This document shows positions 1 to 9,169 of a stretch of 64,000 nucleotides of DNA, piece by piece. How positions within the stretch are numbered: position 1 is the first letter of the stretch; each line of letters opens with the position of its first letter. The stretch covers positions 1-64,000 of the forward strand of contig JAFGES010000054.1 of NCBI GenBank assembly GCA_016931455.1, read 5' to 3'. The notes under the pieces were generated by a model. The model saw only the letters and a program-made list of their open reading frames with translations. It was not told the origin of the DNA and did not search any database. Origin of the DNA: Desulfobacterales bacterium (lineage in GTDB: Bacteria > Desulfobacterota > Desulfobacteria > Desulfobacterales > JAHDSC01). A program made the position numbers and the translations under genes.

Positions 1-92
1 AAAACAGTCTTTTTATATAGTTCATCGCCAAATAACGAAAATCTGAAATAGGGAAAAGAATTTTTATTACTCATCAACAAAGAGGTATAATT

Positions 93-1289
93 ATGAAAAG
101 ATTTACGGTAGTCCTTGTTTGTATTTTTTGCCTCGTAGGTCTGGTGACAACAGGTGCATTGGCTAAGGATGCGGTAAAGGTGGGAATTGTTCTGCCACTC
201 ACCGGTGACCAAGCTAAATTTGGAGAAGTTGAAAAACTATCTTTCGATCTGGCTTTGGAAGAAATCAATGCAGCCGGCGGCATCAACGGAAGACCGCTGG
301 AGTTGATCATTGAAGACGATACCGGTCGACCGGACGTCGGTCGCTCGGTCGTTGAAAAACTCATTACCAAAGACAAGGTTGTCATGGTGGGGGGCGGCTA
401 TAGCAGTTCCGTAACCTATGCAGCAGCCGGAGTCTGCCAGCAAAATCGTATTCCTTTTTTAGTCAATACGGGTTCGGCAGACAAAATTACCACTTCGGGC
501 TGGGATTACATTTTTCGCTTGAACCCTCCGGTCAGTGAATATGCCGGTGCAATAGAATCATTGCTTACGGATGTGATAAAACCCAAAACAGTGGCTATTT
601 TATATGAAAATACGCTATTTGGGACAAAAGGTGCAGCTTCTTTTGAAGCGACCTGCAAACAAATTGGATACAAAGTGGTATTAAAAGAAGGCTATGAGCA
701 TGGGGGAATCGATTATAAACCGGTTTTGATAAAGGTTAAAGAGCGTAATCCCGATATTCTTTATATGATTTCTTATATTATGGATGCCTCTTTGCTGATG
801 AAGCAAGCAAAGGAATTAAAATTAACACCCAAAATGTTTATCGGCGGTGCTGCCGGATTTACTCTGCCGGAATTTGTCGAAAATGCGGGCATCGCTTCTG
901 AAAAAGTCATTTCAGCCACCCTTTGGCATCAAGTGCTTCCCTATCCCGGCGCTATGGAATATTACAAAAAGTTTGTGACGAAATATAACAAAGATACTGA
1001 ATATCATGGAGCGGAGGCTTATGCAGCCGCTTATGTCATTGCCGATGCTCTCAAAAGAACCAAATCTTTTAAGAATACTGATATTAAACAAGCCCTGCTT
1101 GAAACTGATTTGATGACGGTTTTTGGACCGGTCAAATTCACGTCATACGGCAAGATGAAGAATCAGAATCAATTACCCACTTATGTTGTTCAATGGATCG
1201 ACGGGAAATTGGAAATGGTCTGGCCGGCTCCGCTGGCGACGAAACCATTTGCTTATCCCGTTGACTGGCTGAAAATCTGGGGATATTAA
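93..1289 (+). CDS. Branched-chain amino acid ABC transporter, periplasmic substrate-binding protein (LivK-like)
   Basis: A 398-residue type I periplasmic binding protein that would capture a branched-chain amino acid or related ligand in the periplasm and deliver it to the LivHM permease encoded next. A Sec signal peptide (charged MKR, hydrophobic core, cleavage after ALA near residue 24) precedes a mature start KDAVKVGIVLPLTGD, the typical beginning of the Peripla_BP_6 family. Other family hallmarks are the GGINGRPLELI segment near residue 63 and GAEAYAAAYV near residue 305. An AGAGG Shine-Dalgarno lies just upstream of the ATG. It heads the operon with livH, livM, livG and livF and is separated from livH by a hairpin that may keep its expression higher. 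The exact ligand cannot be told; aromatic compounds, amides and amino acids are all known for this family. Confidence 0.93.
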   Translation: MKRFTVVLVCIFCLVGLVTTGALAKDAVKVGIVLPLTGDQAKFGEVEKLSFDLALEEINAAGGINGRPLELIIEDDTGRPDVGRSVVEKLITKDKVVMVGGGYSSSVTYAAAGVCQQNRIPFLVNTGSADKITTSGWDYIFRLNPPVSEYAGAIESLLTDVIKPKTVAILYENTLFGTKGAASFEATCKQIGYKVVLKEGYEHGGIDYKPVLIKVKERNPDILYMISYIMDASLLMKQAKELKLTPKMFIGGAAGFTLPEFVENAGIASEKVISATLWHQVLPYPGAMEYYKKFVTKYNKDTEYHGAEAYAAAYVIADALKRTKSFKNTDIKQALLETDLMTVFGPVKFTSYGKMKNQNQLPTYVVQWIDGKLEMVWPAPLATKPFAYPVDWLKIWGY

Positions 1290-1311
1290 TATTCTTAAAA
1301 AAAACAAGAGG

Positions 1312-1351
1312 AGCTGAGCCGGCGTCCTCATGTTCATATGACGGTTCAGCT
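1312..1351 (+). terminator. Intercistronic hairpin between the binding-protein gene and livH
   Basis: Arms AGCTGAGCCG (1312-1321) and CGGTTCAGCT (1342-1351) pair over 10 bp with one G-U wobble around a 20-nt loop, in the 124-bp gap between the binding-protein gene and livH. There is no good U-tract, so it is more likely a partial terminator or a 3' stabiliser of the binding-protein mRNA than a full stop. Such elements are common where a binding protein is made in excess over its permease. Confidence 0.45.
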
Positions 1352-1413
1352 TCTTTGCTCAAAGCATGTAAGGTTGCCTAAATGTATAAAGATTATTATG
1401 AAAGGAATTTTAA

Positions 1414-2289
1414 ATGGCTGTCTTCCTTCAAACGATTGTGGCTGGGATTCTTATTGGTGGTATCTATAGCTTAATTGGAATCGGAATGACGCTGATTATG
1501 GGCGTGATGGGAATTATCAACCTGGCGCACGGTCAGTTGATGATGGTGGCCATGTATATTACATTTGTTTTATCCCATTTTATGCACATTGATCCTTATG
1601 TTTCCCTTCTTATCGCGATGCCGGCATTATTTCTTTTAGGTGTATTTCTGCAAAAATTCCTACTGAATCCATTAATGAAAGTCGAGTCGATTCTTCCTGA
1701 GAATCAGGTTTTAATGACGGTTGGAATTGGTATGGTACTATCGGAAATTGCTCGTTTCATTTTTTCATCCGATTACAAGACCGTTAAAACATCTTACAGC
1801 TCATCGGTTTTTTTTATCGGCAATATTTCTTTCAATGTCCCTATGTGTATCGCATTCGGTTTTGCAATCGTTTTTACGCTTGCACTTTTTTTATTTTTGC
1901 TTAAAACCGATATCGGCCGATCAATCCGAGCCACTGCGCAAGATAAAGATGCTGCAACTTTGATGGGGGTAAACAGCAACCGGATAACCGTTATCACATT
2001 CGGTTTGGGTTCAGCCCTTGTTGCAGCTGCCGGAAGTTTACTGATACCGATTTTCTACCTTTTCCCGGATGTCGGCGGGCCATTTACCCTTAAGGCTTTT
2101 GTTATTACTATTTTAGGTGGTTTGGGCAGTACGGTCGGTGCAATAATGGGCGGACTTGTACTCGGTATCGCAGAATCACTCGGTGCCACTTATATCGGCA
2201 TGGGGTATAAAGAAATGGTCGGTTTCGTCATATTTATACTGGTCTTAGTGTTCTTACCCGGCGGATTAAAACGTTTGACTAAAATATAG
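1414..2289 (+). CDS. livH: Branched-chain amino acid ABC transporter permease LivH
   Basis: A 291-residue inner-membrane permease of the BPD_transp_2 family, one half of the LivHM channel. Its start, with [20 protein letters not shown] and then [10 protein letters not shown], is the signature LivH beginning, where the segment INLAHG is nearly invariant. About eight hydrophobic segments are visible. The EAA-like coupling region is the stretch with [19 protein letters not shown] near residues 168-187. The ATG is preceded by a GAAAGGA Shine-Dalgarno. It lies between the binding protein and livM (5-bp gap), so translational coupling to livM is likely. Length matches the family. Confidence 0.95.
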   Translation: MAVFLQTIVAGILIGGIYSLIGIGMTLIMGVMGIINLAHGQLMMVAMYITFVLSHFMHIDPYVSLLIAMPALFLLGVFLQKFLLNPLMKVESILPENQVLMTVGIGMVLSEIARFIFSSDYKTVKTSYSSSVFFIGNISFNVPMCIAFGFAIVFTLALFLFLLKTDIGRSIRATAQDKDAATLMGVNSNRITVITFGLGSALVAAAGSLLIPIFYLFPDVGGPFTLKAFVITILGGLGSTVGAIMGGLVLGIAESLGATYIGMGYKEMVGFVIFILVLVFLPGGLKRLTKI

Positions 2290-2294
2290 AGGAA

Positions 2295-3260
2295 ATGATG
2301 AAGAAAAATAATTTAACATTGATTATTCTGGGAATTATTTTGCTGATTTTCCCATTAGTGATCCGCTCGGATTATTACCAGCATCTTATTATCATCGCCT
2401 TTATGTGGGTTGTTATCGGATCTTCATGGAATCTTCTGGCAGGTTACACCGGGCAGGTATCTTTCGGGCATGCCATGTTTTTCGGTGTCGGAGCCTATAC
2501 CGCCGGAATATTGTTTACAAAATTGGGCATATCCCCTTGGTGGGGGATGATGTTCGGCGGCATCGCATCCATGATGATCGGCCTATTTGTCGGTTGGGTT
2601 TGTTTTAGATTGAGAGGCCCTTATTTTGCCTTGGCCACGCTTGCAGGTGGAGAAATTTTCAGACTTATTGCCACAAACTGGGAAAGTTTGACTGATGGAA
2701 TGGTCGGCATCCTCATTATGCAAACGTTTAGAAGCAAGATTCCATATTATTATGTTGCTCTTGCCCTGGCTGCAGTCTGTGTTTATTCCATCCACATAGT
2801 GATGCAATCCAAATGGGGATATTATTTTGTATCGATACGAGAAGATCAGGATGCTGCTGAATCCTTAGGAATTAATACAACCCTTTATAAAAATATTTCC
2901 CTTTTAATCAGCTCTTTTTTTACAGGGATGGCCGGCGCCTTTTATATGAATTATATGGCCTTTATAGATCCTCAAGTCGTATTTTCACTCCATTATATCT
3001 CTATTATGGCGATTTTAGTGGGCATCGTGGGAGGAGTCGCCACCATTATGGGGCCCGCTGTCGGTGCTTTTGTGATGGTAGGTGTTCAGGAAACATTCAG
3101 AAGCGCTTTTTTCGGCTTAGCGCCGAAATGGATCAGTGAGTCTCATGCCCTCGTTTTCGGCCTGCTGGTTATATTTGTGATCATGTTTTTAGCCAATGGT
3201 ATCGTAGGCGATTGGTCAAAAATAAAAAGAAATGTTTTTAAAATTAAAGCGCCGGGCTGA
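2295..3260 (+). CDS. livM: Branched-chain amino acid ABC transporter permease LivM
   Basis: A 321-residue inner-membrane permease, partner of LivH. The family motif GYTGQVSFGHAMFFGVGAYT is seen near residues 50-69, and the cytoplasmic coupling stretch SIREDQDAAESLGIN lies near residues 180-194. About nine to ten hydrophobic segments are present. It has no long N-terminal extension, unlike enterobacterial LivM, and is of the shorter type usual outside that group. Two tandem ATGs (2295 and 2298) follow an AGAGGA Shine-Dalgarno, so the start could be one codon later. It is followed closely by livG. Confidence 0.95.
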   Translation: MMKKNNLTLIILGIILLIFPLVIRSDYYQHLIIIAFMWVVIGSSWNLLAGYTGQVSFGHAMFFGVGAYTAGILFTKLGISPWWGMMFGGIASMMIGLFVGWVCFRLRGPYFALATLAGGEIFRLIATNWESLTDGMVGILIMQTFRSKIPYYYVALALAAVCVYSIHIVMQSKWGYYFVSIREDQDAAESLGINTTLYKNISLLISSFFTGMAGAFYMNYMAFIDPQVVFSLHYISIMAILVGIVGGVATIMGPAVGAFVMVGVQETFRSAFFGLAPKWISESHALVFGLLVIFVIMFLANGIVGDWSKIKRNVFKIKAPG

Positions 3261-3283
3261 CGGTGTTTTTAGGAGAAAAATAT

Positions 3284-4009
3284 ATGGCACTCCTTGAAGT
3301 AAAAAATCTTACCAAGGCTTTTGGAGGGCTCAAGGCGGTAAATAATGTTACCTTTTCCGTGGAAAAGGGTGAAATTTTAGGTCTTATTGGTCCCAACGGA
3401 TCCGGCAAGACCACTACATTTAACTGTATTAATCAGTTTTACAGCATTACCTCCGGCGATATTCTTTTCAAAGGCTCCAGCATTAAAAATTTAAAAACCC
3501 ATCAAATCTGTCAACGCGGTATCGGCCGTACTTTCCAAGTTGTTAAGCCGTTAGCACGAATGACCGTATTAGAAAATGTCACCGCATCTTCTTTTTGCCG
3601 GGTAAATACGATCAAAGAAGCCCAGAAGGAAGCAATACGGATTCTTGAATTTTGCAATCTTACCAAAGAAAAAGACAAATTGGCAAAAAGCCTGCCGATT
3701 GGAGGAAGAAAGCGGCTCGAAATTGCCCGTGCCCTTGCCACTAAACCGGAACTTATACTACTAGATGAAACCGCAGCAGGGCTAAATCCTTCAGAATTGG
3801 ATGAAGCCATCGAACTGATCAAAAAAATCCAAAATAGTGGCATTACGATATTAATTGTCGAGCATATAATGAAAGTCATTATGTCCATATCAGACCGTAT
3901 TCATGCGATTAATTTCGGCCAGACCATTGCTGAAGGCACTCCTCAGGAAGTTGCTAATAATCCGGCGGTGATCGAGGCGTATTTGGGAGAAGAATATGCT
4001 CAAGATTAA
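3284..4009 (+). CDS. livG: Branched-chain amino acid ABC transporter ATP-binding protein LivG
   Basis: A 241-residue cytoplasmic ATPase that powers the LivHM importer with LivF. Walker A GPNGSGKT is at residues 36-43, the signature region reads LPIGGRKRLEIARAL, and Walker B is LILLDETAAGLNP; this last has DET where most LivG proteins have DEP. The frame is open from a GTG at 3263, but the ATG at 3284 has an AGGAG Shine-Dalgarno at 3271-3275 and gives the standard MALLEVKNLTKAFGG start, so it is preferred. Its 3' end overlaps livF by 14 bp, implying coupled translation. Confidence 0.95.
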   Translation: MALLEVKNLTKAFGGLKAVNNVTFSVEKGEILGLIGPNGSGKTTTFNCINQFYSITSGDILFKGSSIKNLKTHQICQRGIGRTFQVVKPLARMTVLENVTASSFCRVNTIKEAQKEAIRILEFCNLTKEKDKLAKSLPIGGRKRLEIARALATKPELILLDETAAGLNPSELDEAIELIKKIQNSGITILIVEHIMKVIMSISDRIHAINFGQTIAEGTPQEVANNPAVIEAYLGEEYAQD

Positions 4010-4700
4010 TGGAATCAATGTATTTTATGGAGATCTTCAGGTCCTTTGGGACGTTTCATTTGAGGTAAAGGAAAAGGAAATCTTAGTTTTAGTAGGGGCC
4101 AACGGAGCCGGAAAATCGACCACGATCAAAACCATATCTTCGCTTCTAACGCCAAGAACAGGAACTATTGATTTTTCGGGCGAACGCCTGGATCGATTAC
4201 CACCTAACAAAATCATCGAGCATGGTATTGTTCACGTGCCGGAAGGCAGACGGTTGTTCCCGGAAATGACGGTGGAAGAAAACCTGATTATGGGTTCTCT
4301 TTACGGCGAAGCTAAAAGAAAGCGGTTTGATACACTGGAACATGTTTATTCCCTCTTTTCCCGGCTTAAGGAAAGAAGAAAGCAAATGGCAGGAACCCTT
4401 TCAGGGGGTGAACAGCAGATGCTGGCTGTCGGGCGTGGGTTGATGTCATGCCCCAAATTAATGATGTTTGATGAGCCATCTTTAGGCCTATCCCCCATTC
4501 TGGTACAAGATATTTTTAATATAGTTAAACAAATCAATAAAGAAGGTGTCACCGTTTTGTTGGTTGAACAGAATGTAAAACAGACTCTCGCCATGTGCAA
4601 TCGCGCTTATGTCCTTGAGAACGGTCGTATCATCCTTGAGGGAACCGGTTCAGAGCTCTTGGAAAATGAACAGGTCAAAGAAGCATTTCTAGGAATCTAA
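3996..4700 (+). CDS. livF: Branched-chain amino acid ABC transporter ATP-binding protein LivF
   Basis: A 234-residue ATPase, second nucleotide-binding subunit of the importer. It shows Walker A GANGAGKST, the LivF-typical HVPEGRRLFPEMTVEENL stretch, signature LSGGEQQMLAVGRGLM, and Walker B LMMFDEPSLGLSP. It starts inside the end of livG (14-bp overlap) and closes the five-gene operon. A GC-rich hairpin follows 18 bp downstream. Length and motifs are standard. Confidence 0.96.
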   Translation: MLKINGINVFYGDLQVLWDVSFEVKEKEILVLVGANGAGKSTTIKTISSLLTPRTGTIDFSGERLDRLPPNKIIEHGIVHVPEGRRLFPEMTVEENLIMGSLYGEAKRKRFDTLEHVYSLFSRLKERRKQMAGTLSGGEQQMLAVGRGLMSCPKLMMFDEPSLGLSPILVQDIFNIVKQINKEGVTVLLVEQNVKQTLAMCNRAYVLENGRIILEGTGSELLENEQVKEAFLGI

Positions 4701-4718
4701 TTAAAAATTTTATTATAG

Positions 4719-4740
4719 GGGCGGGGTACATTCCCCGCCC
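4719..4740 (+). terminator. GC-rich hairpin after livF
   Basis: Perfect 8-bp stem GGGCGGGG / CCCCGCCC with a six-base loop TACATT, 18 bp after the livF stop. There is no T-run downstream on the plus strand, while the upstream flank is AT-rich. It may end the liv operon by a Rho-assisted or pausing mechanism, or protect the mRNA 3' end. A hairpin of the same layout occurs at 58443-58468. Confidence 0.5.
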
Positions 4741-4809
4741 GATATTCCTGCCGCATTATGTAAACTTCAGTACTTACCCATCTGCGTGTTGTCTCTCGAA
4801 TTTTATTTA

Positions 4810-4838
4810 TTGACAAAATATTATAATACAATCAAAAT
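4810..4838 (+). promoter_or_regulatory. Possible sigma-70 promoter for the octaheme cytochrome
   Basis: TTGACA at 4810-4815 and CAAAAT at 4833-4838, with a 17-bp spacer, lie about 130 bp upstream of the cytochrome start in an AT-rich gap. The -35 box is perfect and the -10 box matches four of six consensus bases. A perfect TATAAT also occurs at 4822-4827 but is too close to the -35 box to pair with it. Sequence-only prediction. Confidence 0.35.
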
Positions 4839-4964
4839 AATATTCATACGTCTCACTGGCTTGTCAACCCTACGAAGAGTACTCATTTAGCAAAGCCGAT
4901 TCTAATCTTATTCAAATTGTGCGCTGCACACCACGCAAACAAGTAGTTGGAAAGGAGGATTAAT

Positions 4965-6032
4965 ATGAAAAAATTATTTATTTTTTTATTGGCCCTATCA
5001 ACTCTGAGTGGTATGGGGATGTATAATAAAGTGGCTTCACACGAAATTAAGGCACAGGATTGTATGTTTCTCAATAGCTTACATTATACCGCCAATGGAA
5101 TGGGATACTGGTACAGCAAGGAAAACGGAGGAATTGAAAAAATTACAGGTATTCCTTATTCCGAACTAGGCTGTAAGAATTGCCATGTAAAAGCGTGCGA
5201 TACATGCCATAAAGAAGTAAAAGAGGGAAAAGCTGCGTATTCAAAAAAAGCAGCCGGAAATCAAGGCATTTGTTTGAATTGTCATGGACGGGAACAGGCA
5301 ATAATGAAAATTGACCATCAAATGAACCAGGAAGATGTTCATGTTTCCAATAATATGACTTGTATAGACTGCCATTCTGAAAGGGAAATGCATGGTGATG
5401 GTGTTGAATATGTATCCATGAGGCAAGAAGGTGCGATGGACGCTCAATGCGAAAATTGTCACGATGACATCCGTCCCACCGATTCACATTTGGTCCATCA
5501 AGACAAATTGGACTGCAAAGCATGCCATGTACGCCATGTGGTTAGTTGTACAAACTGCCATTTTGATACCCTTGTCAAAAAAGGAAAAAGAGTTGCAATT
5601 CCCGTTTCCGGATGGGTTTTTCTCATTAATCACAGGGGAAAAGTAACTTCAGGCGGTATGCAGAATTTCGTTACAAAAGGAAATAAAACATTTCTCATAT
5701 TTGCTCCGCATATGAGTCATTCCGTAATGAAAGACGGCAGAAAATGTGAAGAATGCCACGGAACTAAAACAGCCAAGCAAGTTCATGAAGGAAAAGTAAA
5801 CCTAACCTGGCTTAAAGACGGCAAAGTGGAAAATCTAAAGGGGGTTATCCCTGTGGCCGAGGGGGTAAACTATCAATGCGTTTATCAGGATCGTAAAGAA
5901 GACAAATGGGTTCCAATCGAACATCCTGATGAACCGATGCTTCATTATCCTGCCTTCGGTGAGCCGTTGTCGAAAAAACAACTTGAAAGTCTGGTTAAAG
6001 TTCAAGAGGCGCCTATACCTAAAATGGAATAA
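4965..6032 (+). CDS. Octaheme c-type cytochrome, periplasmic
   Basis: A 355-residue exported protein with eight CxxCH heme-attachment motifs: CKNCH, CDTCH, CLNCH, CIDCH, CENCH, CKACH, CTNCH and CEECH. Seven are clustered in the N-terminal 200 residues and the last is near residue 260. The N-terminus (MKKLFIFLLALSTLSG) is a signal peptide or uncleaved anchor. The likely role is periplasmic electron transfer or a redox reaction on a small nitrogen or sulfur compound. The C-terminal third has no heme and could bind a partner. The ATG at 4965 is chosen because a strong AAAGGAGG lies at 4951-4958; the frame also opens at a TTG at 4947. No cytochrome-maturation or membrane-partner gene is adjacent. 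Heme count is certain; the reaction is unknown. Confidence 0.9.
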   Translation: MKKLFIFLLALSTLSGMGMYNKVASHEIKAQDCMFLNSLHYTANGMGYWYSKENGGIEKITGIPYSELGCKNCHVKACDTCHKEVKEGKAAYSKKAAGNQGICLNCHGREQAIMKIDHQMNQEDVHVSNNMTCIDCHSEREMHGDGVEYVSMRQEGAMDAQCENCHDDIRPTDSHLVHQDKLDCKACHVRHVVSCTNCHFDTLVKKGKRVAIPVSGWVFLINHRGKVTSGGMQNFVTKGNKTFLIFAPHMSHSVMKDGRKCEECHGTKTAKQVHEGKVNLTWLKDGKVENLKGVIPVAEGVNYQCVYQDRKEDKWVPIEHPDEPMLHYPAFGEPLSKKQLESLVKVQEAPIPKME

Positions 6033-6049
6033 GGGTTTGCGGTATAAAA

Positions 6050-8458
6050 TCACATTGCTGATTTAAAGAACTCTTCAGGATCAGTAATCGAATCGGGTTT
6101 TTTTGTATATTCAGTTGGAGCGGTTCCTTCTTTAAAGCACTCAAATATTGTTCTTTTCGACTCAGGAATAGGTAAGAGGCCGGTTTCAGCATCAATTTTT
6201 GAAAAAACTACTCCTTCCGGCACTTGAAACACGCGGATAGGCTTATCGGCAAGAACCTTTTTCATAAAATCGAGCCAGATAGGAATTGCCGCTCTGGAAC
6301 CGGTTTCCCCCTTACCCAGAGAACGCTCGTCATCAAATCCAACCCAGGTACCGGTTATATAGCGAGGGGTATATCCCACAAACCATGCATCGAATAGATT
6401 GTTTGTCGTACCCGTTTTTCCTGCTACCGGCCGTTTCAGTTCACGAACTCGACGACCGGTTCCATGCTTAACGACACCTTGAAGAAGATTGGTCATGATA
6501 TAGGCCGTACTTTTTTCAATGACCTTCTCCCTGCCGGGACTGAATTCCTCCAGTAAATTCCCATCCCGATCAAATATTTTGGTTATAAAAACCGGTTGGA
6601 TCAAATAGCCAAGATTGACAAAAACAGAATAAGCATTGACAAGTTCTATCAGAGATACACCGGAAGAGCCTAAGGCGATGGAAAGATTTCTACTCAATTC
6701 TGATTGAATACCCATTTTTCCGGCATAATCGATAGTATAATCAATTCCAATATCTCTTAAAATTTTTATGGTGACGACATTACGAGATTCTGCGAGAGCG
6801 TCTCTCAAAAGGGTAGGGCCATAAAATTTTTCTTCGTAATTTTTAGGCTTCCAAGTAAAATCATGTTCCATGTCCTCAAAAACAATTGGAGAATCAATTA
6901 TCACCGTTGAAGGCGTATATCCCTTATCCAGAGCGGCCGCATATATGATCGGTTTAAAGGCGGAACCCGGCTGACGTCTAGACTGGACTGCTCTATTAAA
7001 CTGATTTTCCTTAAAATTTCGTCCTCCCACCATCGCTTTTACATGACCGGTATCTGATTCAATACATAATAAAGCAGATTGAGCTTCCGGTTTCTGCTCA
7101 AGGGAAAGCTGCCATAAATCCTTGTCTTCCTTTTTTGCATTAATTCTTACAAGAATAACATCGCCAACCGTCAGGACATCACTGGGATGCTGAACCCGCG
7201 CTTCATAATAAGCAACTTCCGGATCGGGTTTGCGCGCCCACCGCATATCGGCTATCTTGATTTCGCCCAATACATTGCCTATGCGAACAAGGGTCGTATT
7301 ATTTTTGTCATCGACCTTTATCACGACTCCTTTCACATGCTTGCCTTCTTCCAGAAAATCCTTATCTAGTTCATCTTGAAGTTTTTTTGAAAACGTTTCA
7401 ATTTCCTCAGGTACGAGATGCTTAATGGGGCCACGGTATCCTTGGCGTTTATCTACAGCATCTAATCCTCTTTCGATTGCTTTCCGAGCCGTCTTTTGCA
7501 TTTCAATATTAACAGCCGTATAAATCTTAAGCCCATCGCTGTACAAAGCATCGGGCCCGTATTTTTTTTCAATATAGCGCCGAATATGTTCGGTATAAAA
7601 AGGGACCTCTTCGATATACCAGTTTCTTCTCGGCTTTATATCAAGCGTCGTGTTGATGGCTTCCGTAGCTTGAATGTTCGTAATGTAACCCTCTGCAACC
7701 ATTCGATTTAAAACGTATATTTGGCGTTCCTTTGCCTTTTCCGGATGTCGGAAAGGCGAATAACGACTAGGGGCCTGCGGAAGGCCTGCTAAAATTGCAC
7801 ATTCGGCGAGGTTCAAATTCTCAACGGATTTTCCAAAATAATTTTCTGAAGCCGCCTGCACACCATAGGCACCGTGCCCTAAATAAATTTGATTCAGATA
7901 TAAAAATAGGATCTCATCTTTAGTAAACTTTTTATCAATACGATAGGCCAGTAACGCCTCTTTTATTTTTCGCCGATAGCTTCTTTCCGGTGTCAAAAAA
8001 AAAGACTTCGTGACCTGTTGGGTAATAGTGCTTCCGCCCTGAACAATCTCACCAGCCTCGACATTTTTGTAAAACGCTCTAACAATACTAAATAAATCTA
8101 TTCCCTTGTGTTTATAAAATCTGGAATCTTCAGCCGAAACAAACGCATTGATCAGTTGCTTAGGCAGCCTATCCATTGAAACCACTTTTCGACGTTCTTT
8201 ATAAAATTCAGCTACTTTTCGGTTGTCATCTGAATACACCTCTGTAATTACGGAAGGACGGTAATCAGGGAGAGAAAAAATTTTAGGCAGATTTTTGCTA
8301 AAATAAAAATAAACACCGAAAATTACTATTACGCCCGATAGCATGCCCAAAAAAATCAACCCAAGTGACCATCGAAGAAGTCCGGCAATAAAGCCTCCCC
8401 CTTTTTGCTTGGCACGCTTTCTTAAAATCTGTGATGTGCTTTTACGTTTTGCCATCAT
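6050..8458 (-). CDS. mrcA: Penicillin-binding protein 1A (peptidoglycan transglycosylase/transpeptidase)
   Basis: An 802-residue class A penicillin-binding protein that polymerises and cross-links peptidoglycan at the outer face of the inner membrane. Order: basic cytoplasmic tail, one membrane segment (about 27-52), GT51 glycosyltransferase domain with SAEDSRFYKHKG (catalytic Glu near 110) and GGSTITQQVTKSF, an OB-like insert (about 330-455), and the transpeptidase domain. The transpeptidase motifs are SAFK (Ser499, Lys502), SRN (558-560) and KTGT (681-684). Length fits the PBP1A family. The start has two tandem ATG codons and only a weak ribosome site. It is convergent with the cytochrome gene, with 17 bp between the stops, and the CBS/ACT gene lies 21 bp upstream, possibly co-transcribed. 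Confidence 0.95.
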   Translation of the reverse strand: MMAKRKSTSQILRKRAKQKGGGFIAGLLRWSLGLIFLGMLSGVIVIFGVYFYFSKNLPKIFSLPDYRPSVITEVYSDDNRKVAEFYKERRKVVSMDRLPKQLINAFVSAEDSRFYKHKGIDLFSIVRAFYKNVEAGEIVQGGSTITQQVTKSFFLTPERSYRRKIKEALLAYRIDKKFTKDEILFLYLNQIYLGHGAYGVQAASENYFGKSVENLNLAECAILAGLPQAPSRYSPFRHPEKAKERQIYVLNRMVAEGYITNIQATEAINTTLDIKPRRNWYIEEVPFYTEHIRRYIEKKYGPDALYSDGLKIYTAVNIEMQKTARKAIERGLDAVDKRQGYRGPIKHLVPEEIETFSKKLQDELDKDFLEEGKHVKGVVIKVDDKNNTTLVRIGNVLGEIKIADMRWARKPDPEVAYYEARVQHPSDVLTVGDVILVRINAKKEDKDLWQLSLEQKPEAQSALLCIESDTGHVKAMVGGRNFKENQFNRAVQSRRQPGSAFKPIIYAAALDKGYTPSTVIIDSPIVFEDMEHDFTWKPKNYEEKFYGPTLLRDALAESRNVVTIKILRDIGIDYTIDYAGKMGIQSELSRNLSIALGSSGVSLIELVNAYSVFVNLGYLIQPVFITKIFDRDGNLLEEFSPGREKVIEKSTAYIMTNLLQGVVKHGTGRRVRELKRPVAGKTGTTNNLFDAWFVGYTPRYITGTWVGFDDERSLGKGETGSRAAIPIWLDFMKKVLADKPIRVFQVPEGVVFSKIDAETGLLPIPESKRTIFECFKEGTAPTEYTKKPDSITDPEEFFKSAM

Positions 8459-8479
8459 CTAAGAGCTCTTTATTTAAAA

Positions 8480-9169
8480 TTATTTTGAGTCATCATAAAT
8501 TACCCTTTCACCCTTCCGATGGTCTACCATATACAGCATTGTGCCTTTTTCTTCAATCTGCTTTATCAGAAGTGGAAGTTTTTCCCTGTCAATATCGTAA
8601 ACTCGAAAATAGACATTAATAAAACCGGAAGGGGCATCTGCTTCAGAGCTTAATATTGCCGCGATTCGCCCCCCATATTCATGAATAAGCTCACCGACAT
8701 CCCTAATGGGCCCCAACAAATCTTTAAAGCGGATAGCAATTTCTATTCCTTTTTTGCCCAAACCCGCAAAAGATGCAATAACTCTAAAAAGATCGCTGCG
8801 AGTGATAATACCAACGAGCCGATTCGTTTCATCGACTACCGGCAGACCCGAAATCTTTTTTTCCAAGAGGATGGCGGCAGCCTCCTCAACCGTATCATTC
8901 GGATGCACCGTATAAGGTTTACGGGTCATTATATTTTTTACCCGTATTTTCGATACAAGATACAAAAGTTCATGAATATCAAGGGTTGTAGCATCGGAAG
9001 GCGAAGCTTTTTTAAGATCTCTGTCTGTTATAATTCCGATTATATTTCCTTTTTTCATAACCGGAAGAATATTGATCTTATGTTCCTGCAAAAGAAAAAT
9101 CGCATCTTGCATCGATTGATCCGCATCCACGGTAATAACATCCTTGCTCATCCAGTTTTTGATCAGCAT
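8480..9169 (-). CDS. AcuB-like protein with two CBS domains and an ACT-like domain
   Basis: A 229-residue cytoplasmic protein. Two CBS domains (about residues 1-55 and 70-130; repeated pattern of MSKDVITVDAD and MTRKPYTVHPND, each ending in GIITDRDL or GIITRSDL) form one nucleotide-binding Bateman module. The C-terminal 85 residues (IEIAIRFKDLLGPIRDVGEL onward) look like the ACT-type domain of the AcuB family. It probably senses adenosine nucleotides or a small ligand, but no target is evident. The start is the ATG at 9169 because GAGGAGAAAG lies directly upstream; the frame is open to a GTG at 9211. It sits just upstream of the PBP1A gene on the same strand. Confidence 0.82.
   Translation of the reverse strand: MLIKNWMSKDVITVDADQSMQDAIFLLQEHKINILPVMKKGNIIGIITDRDLKKASPSDATTLDIHELLYLVSKIRVKNIMTRKPYTVHPNDTVEEAAAILLEKKISGLPVVDETNRLVGIITRSDLFRVIASFAGLGKKGIEIAIRFKDLLGPIRDVGELIHEYGGRIAAILSSEADAPSGFINVYFRVYDIDREKLPLLIKQIEEKGTMLYMVDHRKGERVIYDDSK

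Noticed and set aside
4822-4827. A perfect TATAAT near TTGACA upstream of the cytochrome
   Set aside because: The gap from TTGACA is only 6 bp, so the two cannot form one sigma-70 promoter; CAAAAT at 17 bp was preferred.
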